NCBI GenBank assembly: GCA_045634325.1
Contig: JAZRAA010000023.1
Coordinates: forward strand, 1-64,000
Length of the DNA stretch: 64,000 bases
Source of the DNA: URNF01 sp045634325
GTDB lineage: Bacteria; Bacillota; Clostridia; Oscillospirales; Acutalibacteraceae
Reading direction: 5' to 3'
Positions 14,708-23,485 of the stretch are shown piece after piece. Position numbers and translations under genes: made by a program. The notes beneath the pieces were generated by a model. It had not been told where the DNA came from and ran no database searches. It saw nothing but the letters and a program-made list of their open reading frames with translations. How positions within the stretch are numbered: position 1 is the stretch's first letter; each line of letters begins with the position of its first letter.

Positions 14708-16327
14708 TTAAAAGTCTTTTTGCTTCGTGTAGTTAGGAAGAAGTTTCGGAGAAACAGCCTCCGTTTTAATGCCTGCATCAGCCATTTCCTTCTTGAAGCT
14801 TTCAACATGAGAAAGGGTAAGCTTGTCGCTGGCTTTGGTGTTTTTCGCAACCGCAGCAGCGTTCACACCGGCATTTCTGCCGAACACGATAATATCCAAC
14901 AGCGAATTGCCCATCAAGCGATTTTCGCCATGGATGCCGCCGACTGCCTCACCTGCAACAAACAGATTTTCAACATCCGACATACCGTTATCGGCAATCT
15001 TAATGCCGCCATTTTGATAGTGAAGTGTGGGATAAATCAAGATCGGCTGTTTGCGCATATCGATACCGTATTTCAGATACATACGCAGCATAGCAGGAAT
15101 TCTCTTTTCAATGGTGCCTTCACCGTGAATCATATCAATCATCGGAGAATCCAACCAAATGCCCTTACCGCCATTAAACGTGTCAACGCCATTACCTTTA
15201 CGGCACTCTCTGATAACGGAAGATGCACAAACGTCACGGGTTTCCAGCGAATACATAAAGGCTTCGCCATCAGCATTGATAAGTTGGGCACCGATGGAAC
15301 GGACCTTTTCAGTGACCAATGCACCGAAAATCTGCGAAGGATACGCAGCGCCGGTGGGGTGATACTGCAACGTGTAAGCATACAGCAAAGGCGCACCTGC
15401 ACGGTAGGCCAAAACAAGACCATCCGCCGTAGCACCATAGTGGTTGGAGGTCGGGAAACCTTGATAGTGCATCCGTCCCGCACCGCCGGTTGCGATAATA
15501 ACGGTTTTGGCACGTGCAATAAGAATTTCTTTGGTTTCCATGTTCATAAGAACAGCACCGGCAGCTTTGCCGTTTTCGTCCTTAATAATCTCGATAGCCG
15601 AAGTGAAATCCACAACGGGAATCTGACGATTTTGAACTTCATCACGCAAAACACGCATGATTTCAGCACCAGAGTAGTCCTTGCAAGCGTGCATACGCTT
15701 TCTGGAGGTGCCGCCGCCATGGGTAGTAACCATCGTACCGTCGGCTTCTTTATCAAACATAACGCCCAGGTCATTCAGCCACTTGATGCAAACAGGCGCA
15801 TCGTTTACCAGCTTATAAACCAGTTCAGGCACGTTTTTAAAGTGGCCGCCACCCATCACGTCAAGATAATGCTGTGCGGGGCTGTCGTTGGGCTTGTCAG
15901 CCGCCTGAATGCCGCCTTCCGCCATCATGGTGTTGGCGTCGCCATGGCGAAGTTTGGTCACAATCATAACGTTAGCGCCGTTTTCGTGAGCCATGATTGC
16001 CGCCGCAGAACCTGCGCCGCCGCCACCGATAACCAGCACGTCAACGTCATAATCGATTTTGGTAAGGTCAATATCTTCAGGGTTGATTCTGGGATTTGCC
16101 TGCAAGGTTTCAGCCAGCTCCAGCGGCACTTTCTCGCCTTTATTAGGGCCAATTTTAAGCTCGGCGAACTGCGATTTGATGTGGTCAGGATGGTTTTCAA
16201 GCAAAACCTGCTCCTTTTCATCAGCAGTCATACGTCTGGGATGATTGCCTGCGAGGACCTGTTTCAAACGCTCCTCACGGGTCGCCTCTACCTTTTTAAT
16301 AGATTCTAACTGTTCCTGTGTATACAT
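14708..16327 (-). CDS. frdA: Fumarate reductase-type flavoprotein subunit
   Basis: 539 residues. FAD-binding motif V-L-V-I-G-G-G-G-A-G at 97-106; then the FrdA/SdhA landmarks: His203 in T-H-G-G-G-T-S, K-D-Y-S-G-A-E at 216-222 (the usual D-x-T-G), H-P-T-G at 323-326, the proton-shuttle Arg364 in E-T-R-D-V, His436 in H-Y-Q-N-G-G-I and G-E-N-R-L-M-G-N-S-L-L near the end. It should reduce fumarate to succinate. The first 93 residues are an extension not found in classical FrdA, where the FAD motif begins near residue 10; it may be a docking surface. The next partner gene is frdB, 14 bases upstream; no cytochrome b or membrane-anchor gene is present, so the enzyme should be soluble. Confidence 0.85.
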   Translation of the reverse strand: MYTQEQLESIKKVEATREERLKQVLAGNHPRRMTADEKEQVLLENHPDHIKSQFAELKIGPNKGEKVPLELAETLQANPRINPEDIDLTKIDYDVDVLVIGGGGAGSAAAIMAHENGANVMIVTKLRHGDANTMMAEGGIQAADKPNDSPAQHYLDVMGGGHFKNVPELVYKLVNDAPVCIKWLNDLGVMFDKEADGTMVTTHGGGTSRKRMHACKDYSGAEIMRVLRDEVQNRQIPVVDFTSAIEIIKDENGKAAGAVLMNMETKEILIARAKTVIIATGGAGRMHYQGFPTSNHYGATADGLVLAYRAGAPLLYAYTLQYHPTGAAYPSQIFGALVTEKVRSIGAQLINADGEAFMYSLETRDVCASSVIRECRKGNGVDTFNGGKGIWLDSPMIDMIHGEGTIEKRIPAMLRMYLKYGIDMRKQPILIYPTLHYQNGGIKIADNGMSDVENLFVAGEAVGGIHGENRLMGNSLLDIIVFGRNAGVNAAAVAKNTKASDKLTLSHVESFKKEMADAGIKTEAVSPKLLPNYTKQKDF

Positions 16328-16341
16328 AGTGTCGCACCTCC

Positions 16342-17016
16342 TTATTTCTCAAAATCACGGTTGTTATACATTTCTTTGAGTTCCTCGGCAGTTTTCTTCA
16401 TAATATCCTGCAGATCTGCTTCGCAACCACCGTTTTCAATTTCGGCAACACGCTCTAAGAGGTGCTGGGTTTCAGGGGCAAGATACTTACCGTTAAGGCG
16501 TCTCGCCAAAAGGCCAACCTGAGGATGAGAAATACCGGCAGGGCAACGAGAAGAGCAAACGCCGCACATAACACAGTCAAAAGACTCCTCTGCGCACTTT
16601 TCAAAGTCCCCTCTTTGTGCATATGCGATGTATTGCATCACGTTCAGTTCCTGCGTACACGCCTTGGTACAAGCGTTGCAGCCGATGCACGCATAAATCT
16701 CGGGATAAAGCTGCATCATAATCTGCTCGGTAGGTTTCACATTCTCCAGTTCATAAGGCTTTTTAACCAGCGGAAAGAACGGAAGAGTGGCAATATACAT
16801 ATTGTCCTCAACTTTGGTTTGGCAAGCAAGGCAGGTTTTAAGCTCTTGCTGACCTTTGATGCGATATATTGTAGCGCAAGCACCACAGAAACCGCAACGA
16901 CATCCGACTCCGCGAACGAGCTGATAACCGGCATATTCCATGGCATTCATAATCGTGAGGCTTGCAGGAACCTCATACTTTTTACCGTAAAGGTAAATAT
17001 TCACCATTTTTTCCAT
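16342..17016 (-). CDS. frdB: Fumarate reductase-type iron-sulfur subunit
   Basis: 224 residues. Residues 1-70 form a [2Fe-2S] ferredoxin domain with Cys39, 41, 44, 47 and Cys62, 65. The helical C-terminal domain holds two more clusters: Cys110, 113, 116, 120 and Cys148, 151, 154, 158. This is the SdhB/FrdB and TfrB N-terminal layout. TfrB of methanogens continues into an HdrB-like CCG domain; this protein stops before it, and a separate hdrB lies 5.7 kb upstream in the same operon. It would carry electrons to the FAD of FrdA. AAGGAG precedes the ATG. Confidence 0.85.
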   Translation of the reverse strand: MEKMVNIYLYGKKYEVPASLTIMNAMEYAGYQLVRGVGCRCGFCGACATIYRIKGQQELKTCLACQTKVEDNMYIATLPFFPLVKKPYELENVKPTEQIMMQLYPEIYACIGCNACTKACTQELNVMQYIAYAQRGDFEKCAEESFDCVMCGVCSSRCPAGISHPQVGLLARRLNGKYLAPETQHLLERVAEIENGGCEADLQDIMKKTAEELKEMYNNRDFEK

Positions 17017-17027
17017 ATTACTTCTCC

Positions 17028-17861
17028 TTAATACTCACTGGGGAGTTCGTCAAGTTCATCACAGCGGAAAACCGGGCCGTCTTTGCAAACATATTTTGCA
17101 CCAACGTTGCATCGGCCACATTTACCGACACCGCACTTCATACGAAGTTCAAGCGTGGTGTAAACGTTGGTTTTATCAAATCCAAGTCCGCAAAGTCCAT
17201 CTAATGTGAATTTAATCATAATAGGCGGACCACACAAAACAGCGACTTTGTTGGTATAAAATCCAAGTTCTTTTACGAAATTGGGAACAAAGCCTACGTG
17301 TCCGTCCCAACCCTCTTGAGCATTATCGATGGTCAAGTGCACATCAACGCCCTCATCGGTTGCCCATTCATTGATAATCTCTTGATAATCGAGAAGATCA
17401 TCTTTACTGCGCGAACCATAGACGATGTCAATCTTGCCGTAGCGGTCACGGTAATGACGACAATAGTTGATAACCGAACGCAACGGCGCCAAACCAACAC
17501 CACCGGCAATAAACAAAAGGTCTTTGCCTGCGAACACATCGTCCACAGGGAAAGGTTTTCCGTATGGTCCGCGAATGGTTATCTGTTGACCAACCTCAGC
17601 TTGATGCAACCAATCGGTAACACAACCGCATTTTTTAATGGAGAACTCCATAAACTCCTGATTGGTGGGCGAAGAAGTGATAGAAAACATCGCTTCACCA
17701 ATACCCGGAATGGATAACATGGCACATTGACCGGGCATATGGTCAAATGCTTTTTTGCCATCGGGCGTTACCACGCGGAAGGTTTTAATGTCGGGCGTAT
17801 CAATGCGTACATCGGTAATGACACCGATTTTTGGAATTAAAGTATCGTTTACGTTATTCAC
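17028..17861 (-). CDS. flxA: FAD/NAD(P)-binding oxidoreductase (FlxA-like)
   Basis: 277 residues. A ferredoxin-reductase fold: flavin part with F-S-I-T-S-S-P (about 60-66), nucleotide part with G-G-V-G-L-A-P-L near 120-127, and a C-terminal [2Fe-2S] site C-G-V-G-K-C-G-R-C ... C at about 237-257, as in PyrK and AsrB. It would take hydride from NAD(P)H. Beside HdrA and MvhD genes this is the NADH module called FlxA. I start at GTG 17861 because GGAGG lies 7 bases before it; an in-frame TTG further upstream sits inside that ribosome site. AsrB is the alternative name, but no siroheme subunit AsrC is nearby. Confidence 0.75.
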   Translation of the reverse strand: MNNVNDTLIPKIGVITDVRIDTPDIKTFRVVTPDGKKAFDHMPGQCAMLSIPGIGEAMFSITSSPTNQEFMEFSIKKCGCVTDWLHQAEVGQQITIRGPYGKPFPVDDVFAGKDLLFIAGGVGLAPLRSVINYCRHYRDRYGKIDIVYGSRSKDDLLDYQEIINEWATDEGVDVHLTIDNAQEGWDGHVGFVPNFVKELGFYTNKVAVLCGPPIMIKFTLDGLCGLGFDKTNVYTTLELRMKCGVGKCGRCNVGAKYVCKDGPVFRCDELDELPSEY

Positions 17862-18882
17862 CTTTATTTCCTCCAATCTTTTTCATTACTTTCACAATGT
17901 TCATCGAAATAGGACATTTAGCAAGACAACGTCCGCATCCCACACAACTGAACAAGCCGTCGTTGTTTTCGGGATAGTACACCAACTTATGCATAAACCG
18001 TTGACGGAAACGTTCTTTCTGCGTTAATCGGTTATTGCCGTGTGCCATTTTCGTGAAATCGGAATACATACAAGAATCCCAACATCTGAAACGCACTACA
18101 CCGTTTCCGGTATTGAAATCTTTAATGTCATAGCATTGGCAAGTCGGACATACAAAGGTGCACGTGCCGCAACCAAGACAAGTAGCGGAGAGTTCATCCC
18201 ACTCGGGTGCGTTAAAGAGTTCGTTGGTTTTGCCACCGCCAAAAGCCTCTGTTGTCAAATTTTTGAGCGGAAGTTTATCCATAACAGCGTTAATTTTTGC
18301 TTTCTGCTCCATAACGGCAGTATCATCACACGCTTCGGTTAAATCGGCAAGCTTATCCAGGAGTGCTTTGCCTTTTTCCGTGTTCGCCTCAAAGAACATT
18401 TCCTTTTCGGTTTTCCAAGCCGAAATATCCCCCATGGGCGAAGCCGGGTCAATGCCGAAGGTCTTGCAAAAACAGGTTTCTATCGGCTTTGTACAAGCCA
18501 AAGATACAATAACGCCATGATTTCTTCTGTTAGCATAAAAGCTATCCATCGGCTCGGTCAAAAACACACGATCGAGAATATCAAAGCTCTTAACGTCACA
18601 AGCACGAACGCCAAACACCACAAAATCTTCCGATTCGGTGCGAATGTCTTCAACCTCAATGGTCTTTCCTGCAGTTTTGAATTTCATCAAATCTTCGGTT
18701 TGGGGGAAGAAAAAGTCTTTGGGACTTCTGACGGTATTGAGCGCATTGCTCCAAACGGTACCTTCCTCCCATTTCTTGTAAGCCGCACTGCCGTCTGTCT
18801 GGTCTACGGGAAGATATAACGCCGCATCTTTTGCAATCTCAGCAAAAACTTGGTTTATTTTTTCAAGAGAGCATTTACGCAT
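17854..18882 (-). CDS. flxB: 4Fe-4S dicluster protein (FlxB/AsrA-like)
   Basis: 342 residues from the ATG at 18882, which follows a GGGGGGA site and overlaps the previous gene by eight bases. The N-terminal two thirds resemble the AsrA/hydrogenase beta family (R-A-C-D-V, F-G-V near 75-90). The C-terminal third carries two [4Fe-4S] motifs: C-L-G-C-G-T-C-T-F-V-C-P and C-V-G-C-G-R-C-L-A-K-C-P. It should pass electrons between the FAD/NAD subunit and the other iron-sulfur subunits. Which of the two dicluster proteins corresponds to FlxB in studied systems is not certain. Confidence 0.7.
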   Translation of the reverse strand: MRKCSLEKINQVFAEIAKDAALYLPVDQTDGSAAYKKWEEGTVWSNALNTVRSPKDFFFPQTEDLMKFKTAGKTIEVEDIRTESEDFVVFGVRACDVKSFDILDRVFLTEPMDSFYANRRNHGVIVSLACTKPIETCFCKTFGIDPASPMGDISAWKTEKEMFFEANTEKGKALLDKLADLTEACDDTAVMEQKAKINAVMDKLPLKNLTTEAFGGGKTNELFNAPEWDELSATCLGCGTCTFVCPTCQCYDIKDFNTGNGVVRFRCWDSCMYSDFTKMAHGNNRLTQKERFRQRFMHKLVYYPENNDGLFSCVGCGRCLAKCPISMNIVKVMKKIGGNKGE

Positions 18883-19873
18883 GACTTTCCCCCCTATCAA
18901 AAACTTCACCGGGTTCCAAATCTTCGGTGGTGTAGTCTACCAACGGCGCACGGGAACCCACTTGCGCACCCGCTTGGTATTCACCGTAAAATTCATTCAT
19001 ATCCTTGATAAATTTACGGTTCAAGAGATGCAACGGAATGTTCTGCGGACACACTCTCGAGCATTCGCCGCAGTCGGTGCAACGACCGGCAACGTGGTAA
19101 GCACGGATGATGTGGAACAGCTTTTCTTCAAACTCGTTAGCGGGCGATTTGTTTTCAACGCCCGAATTCGGGTTATCAAATACACATTTTTCGCAGGTGC
19201 AAGCAGGGCAAGCATCACGACAGGCGTTGCAACGAATACAACGAGAAAGCTCATTTTGCCAAAAAGCAAATCTTTCGTCTGCGGTCATAGCTTCCAAACG
19301 AGCTACTTCATCAAAGCGATTGGAGTCCAAAACATCGCCATCTTCACCTATCAGTTCATCATACGCTACGTGCTTTTTGCTCTTGCAGTTCACACAACGT
19401 TCTGCCAAAACCGTTTTGGTTTCCACAGTCACGGGTGCATCATCATACAAAGTGGTGACAACCAACTTGTCGCCGTCAGCAACAATGGAAGCAATACCGT
19501 CACCGCTAACCGCTTTCACCTTAGCAATATCCACCATACCTTCACAAGGGATGCCAACCGCATACACCTTTTCACGCGCAAAGCGATGTTCGGTCAGCAG
19601 TTGGTTAAAGCTGTAAGTATCGCAAGGTTTCAGGAAAACAAGGGTTTTGCCTTCCGTTTTCCCGGTTTTGGATACGAGATATTTTGCAAAGTTTGCGCCA
19701 CAGAAATCGTTAAACACAAAGCCGTCGTTCAGTTCGTCGACCGAACGGAACATAGTGGGGGTTACGTCATAGTCAAATTCACCTTTCCCCCAACCTAACA
19801 CTTGGCTAACGGTTCCGTCTGAAAGAAACTGGGATGCTTTTGCAATCAATTGTTCACGTGTTACTTTTTGCAT
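18875..19873 (-). CDS. flxC: 4Fe-4S protein, FdhB/FrhB-like (FlxC-like)
   Basis: 332 residues. The N-terminal part resembles the coenzyme F420 hydrogenase/formate dehydrogenase beta family (L-K-P-C-D-T, V-G-I-P-C-E-G-M), with C-V-N-C before a ferredoxin-type region C-I-R-C-N-A-C-R-D-A-C-P-A-C and a final C-T-D-C-G-E-C-S-R-V-C-P. The many Cys can bind several [4Fe-4S] clusters. In Flx-Hdr operons a protein of this kind links the NADH module to the rest. It overlaps both neighbours (13 and 8 bases), so synthesis with them is coupled. An F420-dependent role is unlikely in Clostridia but cannot be excluded from this sequence. Confidence 0.7.
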   Translation of the reverse strand: MQKVTREQLIAKASQFLSDGTVSQVLGWGKGEFDYDVTPTMFRSVDELNDGFVFNDFCGANFAKYLVSKTGKTEGKTLVFLKPCDTYSFNQLLTEHRFAREKVYAVGIPCEGMVDIAKVKAVSGDGIASIVADGDKLVVTTLYDDAPVTVETKTVLAERCVNCKSKKHVAYDELIGEDGDVLDSNRFDEVARLEAMTADERFAFWQNELSRCIRCNACRDACPACTCEKCVFDNPNSGVENKSPANEFEEKLFHIIRAYHVAGRCTDCGECSRVCPQNIPLHLLNRKFIKDMNEFYGEYQAGAQVGSRAPLVDYTTEDLEPGEVFDRGESHA

Positions 19874-20295
19874 CTCAAATCCTCCAATCTCTTGTTTTCG
19901 CCAAGTGCCGTCACAGTAGCGACAAAATCATTCATCGTGGCGGCAAATTTCGCGCCTTCGGCAGCGGACACCCACTCAACACGCGTGCGTTCTTTTTCAA
20001 TGCCCAGAAAATCCAGCATAGAGAACAGCGCCGCCATGCGACGACGGGTAAAATAGTTACCCGAAGTATAGTGACAGTCACCGGGGTGACAACCACAAAT
20101 AATAACGCCATCCGCACCGCGCTGAAATGCACGCAAAATGAACATGGGGTTCACACGGCAAGAACACGGCACGCGAATGATTTTTACGTCTGCAGGATAC
20201 GCCAAACGGTTATTACCCGCCAGGTCAGCACCCGCATAAGAACACCAGTTGCAGCAAAATGCAACAATTAACGGCTTATATTCATTTACTTGCAT
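19861..20295 (-). CDS. flxD: MvhD-like [2Fe-2S] protein (FlxD)
   Basis: 144 residues with the MvhD signature: F-C-C-N-W-C-S-Y near the start, V-P-C-S-C-R-V-N-P in the middle, and I-C-G-C-H-P-G-D-C-H-Y. In methanogens MvhD carries electrons from hydrogenase to HdrA; in Flx-Hdr systems it does so from the NADH module. It overlaps hdrA by ten bases and the flxC-like gene by 13. No hydrogenase large and small subunits of the MvhAG type are present, which supports NADH as electron source here. GGAGGT precedes the ATG. Confidence 0.88.
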   Translation of the reverse strand: MQVNEYKPLIVAFCCNWCSYAGADLAGNNRLAYPADVKIIRVPCSCRVNPMFILRAFQRGADGVIICGCHPGDCHYTSGNYFTRRRMAALFSMLDFLGIEKERTRVEWVSAAEGAKFAATMNDFVATVTALGENKRLEDLRCKK

Positions 20296-22280
20296 ATTGC
20301 GTCAACCTCCGCCATAATTTGTAAGTTTGCAAAGCCCTTAAGGTCCATAGCACCCGACGGGCAAGTAACGGTACAAGCACCGCAACCCTGACAAACCGCA
20401 GGATTAACCGATGCTACTCTTCTCATCTTGGTGGTTCTGTCAGGCATACGGAACTCTTTGTCTTCATAGGTAATCGCACCGTAGGGACAAACGTTTGCAC
20501 AAGAAGAACAACCGTTACACATCCATTCGTTAGCACTTGCGACACAGGGGTTACCGGTTAATTTATCTTTTGCCAGCAAACCAATAACCTTAGCCGCTGC
20601 CGCACTTGCTTGGGAAACCGTTTCCGGAATATCCTTAGGTCCTTGGCAAGCACCGGACAGAAATACGCCTGCCGTGGGGCTTTCCACAGGACGAAGTTTG
20701 GGATGTGCTTCGGTAAAGAAGTCGTTAGTGTCCATACTTGCGGTAAGCATGGTAGCCAACGGACGAGCGGATTTATCCGGCTCGATACCCGCCGCCAACA
20801 CCACCAAATCCGCATCAATGTGCAACTGCTTATTGGCAATAAGGTCAGAAGCCTGCACCTTCAGTTTATCTCCCTCGGGCGTCACCTTACCAACCATGCC
20901 CTTCACATATTTAACACCATACTCTTCCACCGCACGACGATAGAACTCGTCGAAGTTTTTACCCGGCGTTCTAACGTCGATATAGAAAACATACACTTCG
21001 GTTTCAGGATACTTATCTCTCACGAGCATAGCGTGTTTTGCCGTGTACATACAGCAAATCTTGGAACAATACTCCTTGCCCTTTTCGGCACAAGCATCGC
21101 AACGAGAACCCACGCACTGCACAAAAACGATGGTCTTGGGCGATTTGCCGTCGGACGGTCTTTCCAAATGGCCGGCAGTGGGACCTGCGGCGTTGGTAAG
21201 ACGTTCAAATTCCAAAGACGTAATAACATCTTTGGATTGGTTATACGCAAACTCGTCAAACTTGTCCATGCTGATGGGATTGAAACCGGTAGCCACGACG
21301 ATAGCACCATATTTCTCCGCGATGTACTCATCTTTTTGCGTGTAATCAATTGCCCCGGCCGCACATACTTTTGCACACAAGCCGCATTTGCCGTTTTTGA
21401 GCATATTGCAAGCATTCGGGTCAATGGTGGCAACCTTGGGCACTGCCTGCGCAAACGGAATGTAAATGGCGGGACGGTTATCCATGCCTAAGTTGAATTC
21501 ATTGGGATTTTTCTTCATCGGGCATTTTTCTACACACGCACCGCAACCCGTACAAATATCTTCCTTGACATAGCGGGCGTTCTTCTTGATGGTCACGTCA
21601 AAGTTACCAACAAAGCCTTTAATCTCGGACACTTCACTATACGAGAAAATACGAATTTTATCGTTCTGCGCAACGTCTACCATTTTTGGTGTCAAAATAC
21701 AAGCTGCGCAATCAAGGGTCGGGAAGGTTTTATCGAGTTGCGCCATTTTACCACCGATGGTGGGTTTCTTTTCCACAATATCCACTTCAAAACCTGCGTC
21801 AGCAATGTCCAATGCGGTTTGAATACCGGCAATGCCGCCGCCAATCACCAGCGCACGCTTGGTAACGGGGGATTCACCGGGTGTAAGCGGTGCATTAAGG
21901 TTTACCTTTGCAACCGCCGCTTTGCCTAAAATGATTGCCTTTTCGGTACCTGTCAGCATATCTTTATGTACCCAAGAACACTGCTCACGAATGTTTGCAA
22001 TCTCCACCATATAGGGATTGATACCTGCTGCTGCCGCTGTTTTGCGGAAGGTGGCTTCATGCATTCTGGGAGAGCAAGAGCACACAACGATACCCGTCAG
22101 ATTGTGTTCTTTAACAGCGTTTACAATCATATCTTGACCGGCTTGAGAACACATATATTGATAATTGGTGGAAAAGACGACGCCCGGTTCGTTTTTCAAG
22201 GCTTCAGACACTGCTTGCACATCCACTGTGCCTGCAATATTACTGCCACACCAACATACAAAAACACCAACTCTTTGCAT
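20286..22280 (-). CDS. hdrA: HdrA-type flavin-bifurcating subunit
   Basis: 664 residues. The N-terminal HdrA domain has C-W-C-G (9-12). The FAD-binding motif is V-I-G-G-G-I-A-G at 145-152, followed by the HdrA Cys segment L-D-C-A-A-C (189-194). An inserted ferredoxin region begins with C-T-G-C-G-A-C-V-E-K-C-P (243-254) and has a further C-G-L-C-A-K-V-C. Two [4Fe-4S] sites close the protein, C-N-G-C-S-S-C-A-N-V-C-P and C-Q-G-C-G-A-C-T-V-T-C-P. In studied systems this FAD splits electron pairs between a high-potential acceptor (through HdrBC) and ferredoxin. Length is the usual one for HdrA. It sits between hdrC and the MvhD-like gene. Confidence 0.92.
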   Translation of the reverse strand: MQRVGVFVCWCGSNIAGTVDVQAVSEALKNEPGVVFSTNYQYMCSQAGQDMIVNAVKEHNLTGIVVCSCSPRMHEATFRKTAAAAGINPYMVEIANIREQCSWVHKDMLTGTEKAIILGKAAVAKVNLNAPLTPGESPVTKRALVIGGGIAGIQTALDIADAGFEVDIVEKKPTIGGKMAQLDKTFPTLDCAACILTPKMVDVAQNDKIRIFSYSEVSEIKGFVGNFDVTIKKNARYVKEDICTGCGACVEKCPMKKNPNEFNLGMDNRPAIYIPFAQAVPKVATIDPNACNMLKNGKCGLCAKVCAAGAIDYTQKDEYIAEKYGAIVVATGFNPISMDKFDEFAYNQSKDVITSLEFERLTNAAGPTAGHLERPSDGKSPKTIVFVQCVGSRCDACAEKGKEYCSKICCMYTAKHAMLVRDKYPETEVYVFYIDVRTPGKNFDEFYRRAVEEYGVKYVKGMVGKVTPEGDKLKVQASDLIANKQLHIDADLVVLAAGIEPDKSARPLATMLTASMDTNDFFTEAHPKLRPVESPTAGVFLSGACQGPKDIPETVSQASAAAAKVIGLLAKDKLTGNPCVASANEWMCNGCSSCANVCPYGAITYEDKEFRMPDRTTKMRRVASVNPAVCQGCGACTVTCPSGAMDLKGFANLQIMAEVDAICK

Positions 22281-22294
22281 TTGTCTTTTCCTCC

Positions 22295-22684
22295 TTACTT
22301 ACTGTATTTTCTGAATGCACTAACCAACAACTGCTGCGGAACGTCTTCATCCACAAGCGCCGGCACGTCATCGGCAGTCATTCTGTTTGCGCCTTGTTTT
22401 CTGATGGCACTCAGACGTACCGCTTCCACCAATTTGGCGGGCTCTACACCTCTGGGGCATCTGTCCACGCACGCAAAGCAGGACAAGCATTTATAGAGCG
22501 ATTCCGATTGCAAAAGCGGTTCGATATCACCCGACTCTACCATGCTCACGAACTGATGAGGATGGTATTCCATCTCGTCGAAAGCGGGGCAAGTTGCGGA
22601 ACATTTGCCGCATTTCATACATTTTTTGGGGTTCACGCCGCTTTGACGGATTAACTCTTCACGAAGATACTTAGTATTATTCAT
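22295..22684 (-). CDS. hdrC: HdrC-type iron-sulfur subunit
   Basis: 129 residues with two [4Fe-4S] motifs, Cys22-25-28-32 (C-M-K-C-G-K-C) and Cys66-69-72-76 (C-L-S-C-F-A-C-V-D-R-C-P). HdrC links HdrA to the HdrB active site. It overlaps hdrB by eight bases and is 14 bases from hdrA. The C-terminal tail is short, as usual for the family. GGAGG lies 6 bases before the ATG. Confidence 0.88.
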   Translation of the reverse strand: MNNTKYLREELIRQSGVNPKKCMKCGKCSATCPAFDEMEYHPHQFVSMVESGDIEPLLQSESLYKCLSCFACVDRCPRGVEPAKLVEAVRLSAIRKQGANRMTADDVPALVDEDVPQQLLVSAFRKYSK

Positions 22685-23468
22685 TTGTATCCTCCTTTAC
22701 ACCAAGAGCGTCAGCCAAAAGCTCCGTAAAATAAACAACAGGGATATCCGCGCCGTTTTTCTCAAGATTGTATTTGCACAAAGGACAAGCCGTAATCATC
22801 ATTTGGGCACCTTGTGCTTTTGCGTTATTCACAACAGCGTTGCTCTTGTTTTTGGCAAGCTTGGGACTTTCCACACTGACATACCCGCCGCAACACTCAT
22901 TACGCATGGCATAAACAACCGGCTCTGCCCCCAGTGCTTTAATGAAATCCTCCATAATGGTGGGGTTTTCACAGTCGTCCATCTTCATCACACCGCTCGG
23001 TCTCAAAAGAAGGCAACCGTAATATGCCGCGATTTTTTTGCCTTTAAGAGGATTGACGACCTTTTCTTTCAAGGTATCAAAGCCAACCAAATCACGCAGC
23101 ATTTCCAAGTAATGATACACGTTTGCCTCGCCGAAATAGTCCTCTTCTTCGTTCATATAACGATTCACCTTGTCGGCAAAATCCTTATCGTTTTGCATAG
23201 TGTGATTTGTTTGTTTTATCACATTATGGCAAGCCGAGCACACCGTCACAAGCGGCTGTTCTTTTGCATGCGCTTCTTTCAAAGCACGAACAGAGGAAAG
23301 CTTTGTTGCAACTTCGTTTTTGGCGGTCGTAAACACGCCGCCGCAGCATTGCCAGTTTTCAATTTCTTCGAGTGTGACCCCTAAAGCTTCGGCAGACTTA
23401 TAGGCATACATATCCAAGTCCTTTGCCTTATTCTTCAGGGTACAACCCGGAAAATAACTCACTTTCAT
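22677..23468 (-). CDS. hdrB: HdrB-type CCG-domain subunit
   Basis: 263 residues from the ATG at 23468, which has a GGAGGT site; seven codons upstream in frame overlap fumC and lack one. Both CCG domains are complete: Cys9, Cys41-Cys42-Gly, Cys77-x-x-Cys80 in the first, and C near 170, N-E-C-C-G-G and C-P-L-C in the second. In methanogens these bind the noncubane clusters that split CoM-S-S-CoB. Clostridia lack those coenzymes, so the substrate must be another disulfide, or the subunit only relays electrons, for example to FrdB, whose TfrB relative is fused to such a domain. The next gene is hdrC, overlapping by eight bases. Confidence 0.88.
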   Translation of the reverse strand: MKVSYFPGCTLKNKAKDLDMYAYKSAEALGVTLEEIENWQCCGGVFTTAKNEVATKLSSVRALKEAHAKEQPLVTVCSACHNVIKQTNHTMQNDKDFADKVNRYMNEEEDYFGEANVYHYLEMLRDLVGFDTLKEKVVNPLKGKKIAAYYGCLLLRPSGVMKMDDCENPTIMEDFIKALGAEPVVYAMRNECCGGYVSVESPKLAKNKSNAVVNNAKAQGAQMMITACPLCKYNLEKNGADIPVVYFTELLADALGVKEDTNE

Positions 23469-23485
23469 CAATTGATACCTCCGAA

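Noticed and set aside
14720..16309. Open frame of 529 codons on the plus strand opposite frdA
   Set aside because: It is a shadow of frdA: His/Asn/Arg-rich, no domain, no ribosome site, and the minus-strand product has complete family motifs.
17028..18882. Reading the pair as anaerobic sulfite reductase subunits AsrA and AsrB
   Set aside because: No siroheme subunit AsrC is near, while MvhD-like and HdrABC genes are adjacent, which fits an Flx module.
18881..22496. Several long plus-strand frames opposite the flx/hdr genes
   Set aside because: Their products have no recognisable motif and lie fully inside strongly supported minus-strand genes.
22677..23468. HdrB as a true heterodisulfide reductase of CoM-S-S-CoB
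   Set aside because: Those coenzymes are limited to methanogens and relatives; the other genes point to a fermenting Clostridia member.
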